DNA of 5,593 nt from Planctomycetota bacterium (GTDB taxonomy: Bacteria > Planctomycetota > MHYJ01 > JACQXL01). Below are positions 4,805 through 5,593 of the stretch, in pieces. The DNA is taken from NCBI GenBank assembly GCA_016208805.1, contig JACQXL010000234.1, positions 1 through 5,593 of the forward strand, read 5' to 3'. The first letter of the stretch is position 1. Each line of letters begins with the position of its first letter. The translations under genes and the position numbers were made by a program. The notes under the pieces were generated by a model. It saw only the letters and a list, made by a program, of their open reading frames with translations, did not search any database and had not been told where the DNA came from.

Positions 4805-5391
4805 TTGCTCTTCTCCATTTCTTTCTTATACGTCCTTGAGAATATGCCCATTGTGGTCAGAGTCCGGCCCGGCGAAATCGGCGGGATAATCTTCAGTTTG
4901 CCGTGCATAAACATCTTGATGCCCAACCCCATATCCTTGAAGAACTCAAAGGTGCGCATCTTGAGGTCGCCGATGAGCCCTAATTCATACATCCGGCCGA
5001 ACCATTTAATATTCCTTAAAGAAGCCCGGTTAAACTTATGCACGCGTGAAACCGGCGGTTTAACGCCTTCGGCCACGGCCATAATCTTGACCGTATCCAT
5101 CACCTTGGCGATATCAACTTCCTGCGGGCAACGGGTGGTGCAGGTCTGGCAGGACGAGCACATCCACATCGTCTTGCTGTTGAGCACGATGTCTTTAAGC
5201 CCCAGCCGGATGGCGTGAATCAGTTGGGCCGGAGTATAATCCATCGCATAACTCATCGGACAGCCGGCCGAGCATTTCCGGCACTGATAGCAGACATTGA
5301 CATTGACCTTAATATCGTCGTTCATCTGTTTCAGGAATCCGGCATCAGGCGTTACGACCAAAGGGAGTCCCTTAGGGACAACTGCTGGCAT
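4801..5391 (-). CDS. hdrC: Heterodisulfide reductase-like subunit C (2x[4Fe-4S] ferredoxin type)
   Basis: HdrC is the small iron-sulfur subunit that relays electrons to HdrB. Two complete [4Fe-4S] motifs are present: CYQCRKCSAGCP (C34, C37, C40, C44) and CSSCQTCTTRCP (C78, C81, C84, C88). The first is preceded by a VNVNVC segment typical of HdrC. The remaining 100 residues are soluble, without obvious membrane helices, which argues against a DsrM-type membrane fusion. The 196-residue start at 5391 (MPAVVPKG) is chosen because AAAGGAGA (5405-5398) lies 6 nt upstream. A 17-residue longer reading from a TTG at 5442 would begin inside the TTGACA promoter box and is rejected. Its stop overlaps hdrB by 4 nt. 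The flavoprotein HdrA, normally in the complex, is not in the window, so its partner gene must lie to the right or elsewhere. Confidence 0.92.
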   Translation of the reverse strand: MPAVVPKGLPLVVTPDAGFLKQMNDDIKVNVNVCYQCRKCSAGCPMSYAMDYTPAQLIHAIRLGLKDIVLNSKTMWMCSSCQTCTTRCPQEVDIAKVMDTVKIMAVAEGVKPPVSRVHKFNRASLRNIKWFGRMYELGLIGDLKMRTFEFFKDMGLGIKMFMHGKLKIIPPISPGRTLTTMGIFSRTYKKEMEKSK

Positions 5392-5415
5392 AGATTTTCT
5401 CCTTTTGTTGATATG

Positions 5416-5442
5416 GATATAATAGGCAGGGATGGTTGTCAA
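5416..5442 (-). promoter_or_regulatory. Putative promoter of hdrC-hdrB
   Basis: Read on the - strand, a perfect TTGACA (5442-5437) is followed by an AT-rich -10 region. TATATC (5421-5416) has a 15-nt spacing; the better box TATTAT (5424-5419) has only 12 nt, but a weaker upstream -35 (TTGCTT) would give it 16. Transcription would start near 5410, leaving a leader of about 20 nt with the AAAGGAGA ribosome binding site. The box is perfect but the spacing is not. Confidence 0.4.
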
Positions 5443-5476
5443 GCAATACGGTATTCATCATAAAGGCACGAAGGCA

Positions 5477-5580
5477 ATTAGGGAATTAGGTGATTCGGAA
5501 AGGGAAATCAGTAGATTGGGGAATCAGGCAACCTAATCCCCTAATTTCCTGATACCCCTTTCCTGATTCCCTAATAACCT
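5477..5580. repeat. Large imperfect inverted repeat of GGGAATTAGG/ATCAGG units
   Basis: The left arm (5477-5528) is made of degenerate GGGAATTAGG, GGGAAATCAG and GGGGAATCAGG words. After a 3-nt spacer (CAA, 5529-5531) the right arm (5532-5580) carries their complements: CCTAATCCCC, TAATTTCCTGAT, CCCTTTCCTGATTCCCTAAT. The arms match over most of about 50 bp with a few gaps. The words continue to the window edge (CCTGATGTCC). Unit spacing is irregular, about 8-12 bp, so this is not a CRISPR array. It lies upstream of the hdrC promoter-like sequence. Confidence 0.7.
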
Positions 5581-5593
5581 GATGTCCTATCTG

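Noticed and set aside
5392..5442. A 17-residue N-terminal extension of HdrC from a TTG codon at 5442
   Set aside because: The TTG is the first triplet of a perfect TTGACA promoter box, the extension lacks family similarity, and ATG at 5391 has AAAGGAGA six bases upstream.
5477..5580. CRISPR array
   Set aside because: Repeat words are 8-12 bp, degenerate and present in both orientations, with no 28-36 bp repeats separated by unique spacers.

Overview
The window reads as chromosomal DNA of an uncultured, diderm (outer-membrane-bearing), probably anaerobic bacterium. The outer membrane is inferred from an LpxL/HtrB-type acyltransferase and a lipobox-bearing lipoprotein. The anaerobic lifestyle is inferred from an HdrC-HdrB pair of the heterodisulfide-reductase type. 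Long genes of moderate GC content alternate with AT-rich, repeat-filled spacers. I associate that look with environmental Planctomycetota, Omnitrophota and similar candidate-phylum genomes, but this is an impression and not a placement.

Layout: bases 1-100 are an upstream spacer that may hold the tail of an unseen gene. On the + strand follow a lipid A-type lauroyl acyltransferase (101-997), ribosomal protein L32 (rpmF, 1089-1265, a gene too short for routine ORF calling), phosphate acyltransferase plsX (1278-2315) and a small DUF3568-like lipoprotein (2430-2840). rpmF and plsX form the classic pair linking translation to phospholipid and fatty-acid synthesis and have their own promoter-like sequence at 1013-1040. 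On the - strand, converging on the lipoprotein gene, lie hdrC (4801-5391), hdrB (3920-4804, overlapping hdrC by 4 nt) and glyQ (2944-3846). No glyS follows glyQ and no hdrA precedes hdrC inside the window.

How the genes fit together: the + strand half is envelope and lipid biogenesis plus one ribosomal protein. PlsX makes acyl-phosphate for phospholipid synthesis, the acyltransferase finishes a lipid A-like glycolipid or a related lipid, and the lipoprotein is presumably envelope-located. The - strand half pairs an iron-sulfur/CCG electron-transfer module (HdrCB) with half of a glycyl-tRNA synthetase. A TTGACA box just upstream suggests that glyQ has its own transcription start.

The most interesting signal is the repeat content. 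Every long spacer contains degenerate palindromic or short-period repeat DNA: an 80-bp element with MITE-like ends at 2326-2405, a long imperfect inverted repeat at about 2843-2977, a roughly 100-bp inverted array at 5477-5580, heptamers at 67-94 and octamers at 976-1007. This DNA also enters coding sequence. It supplies the last residues of the acyltransferase, the last ten or so residues of GlyQ, and apparently an in-frame 33-bp hairpin module between the two CCG domains of HdrB. The last case resembles palindromic elements inserted in frame in Rickettsia. No CRISPR array, tRNA, rRNA or complete transposon was seen.
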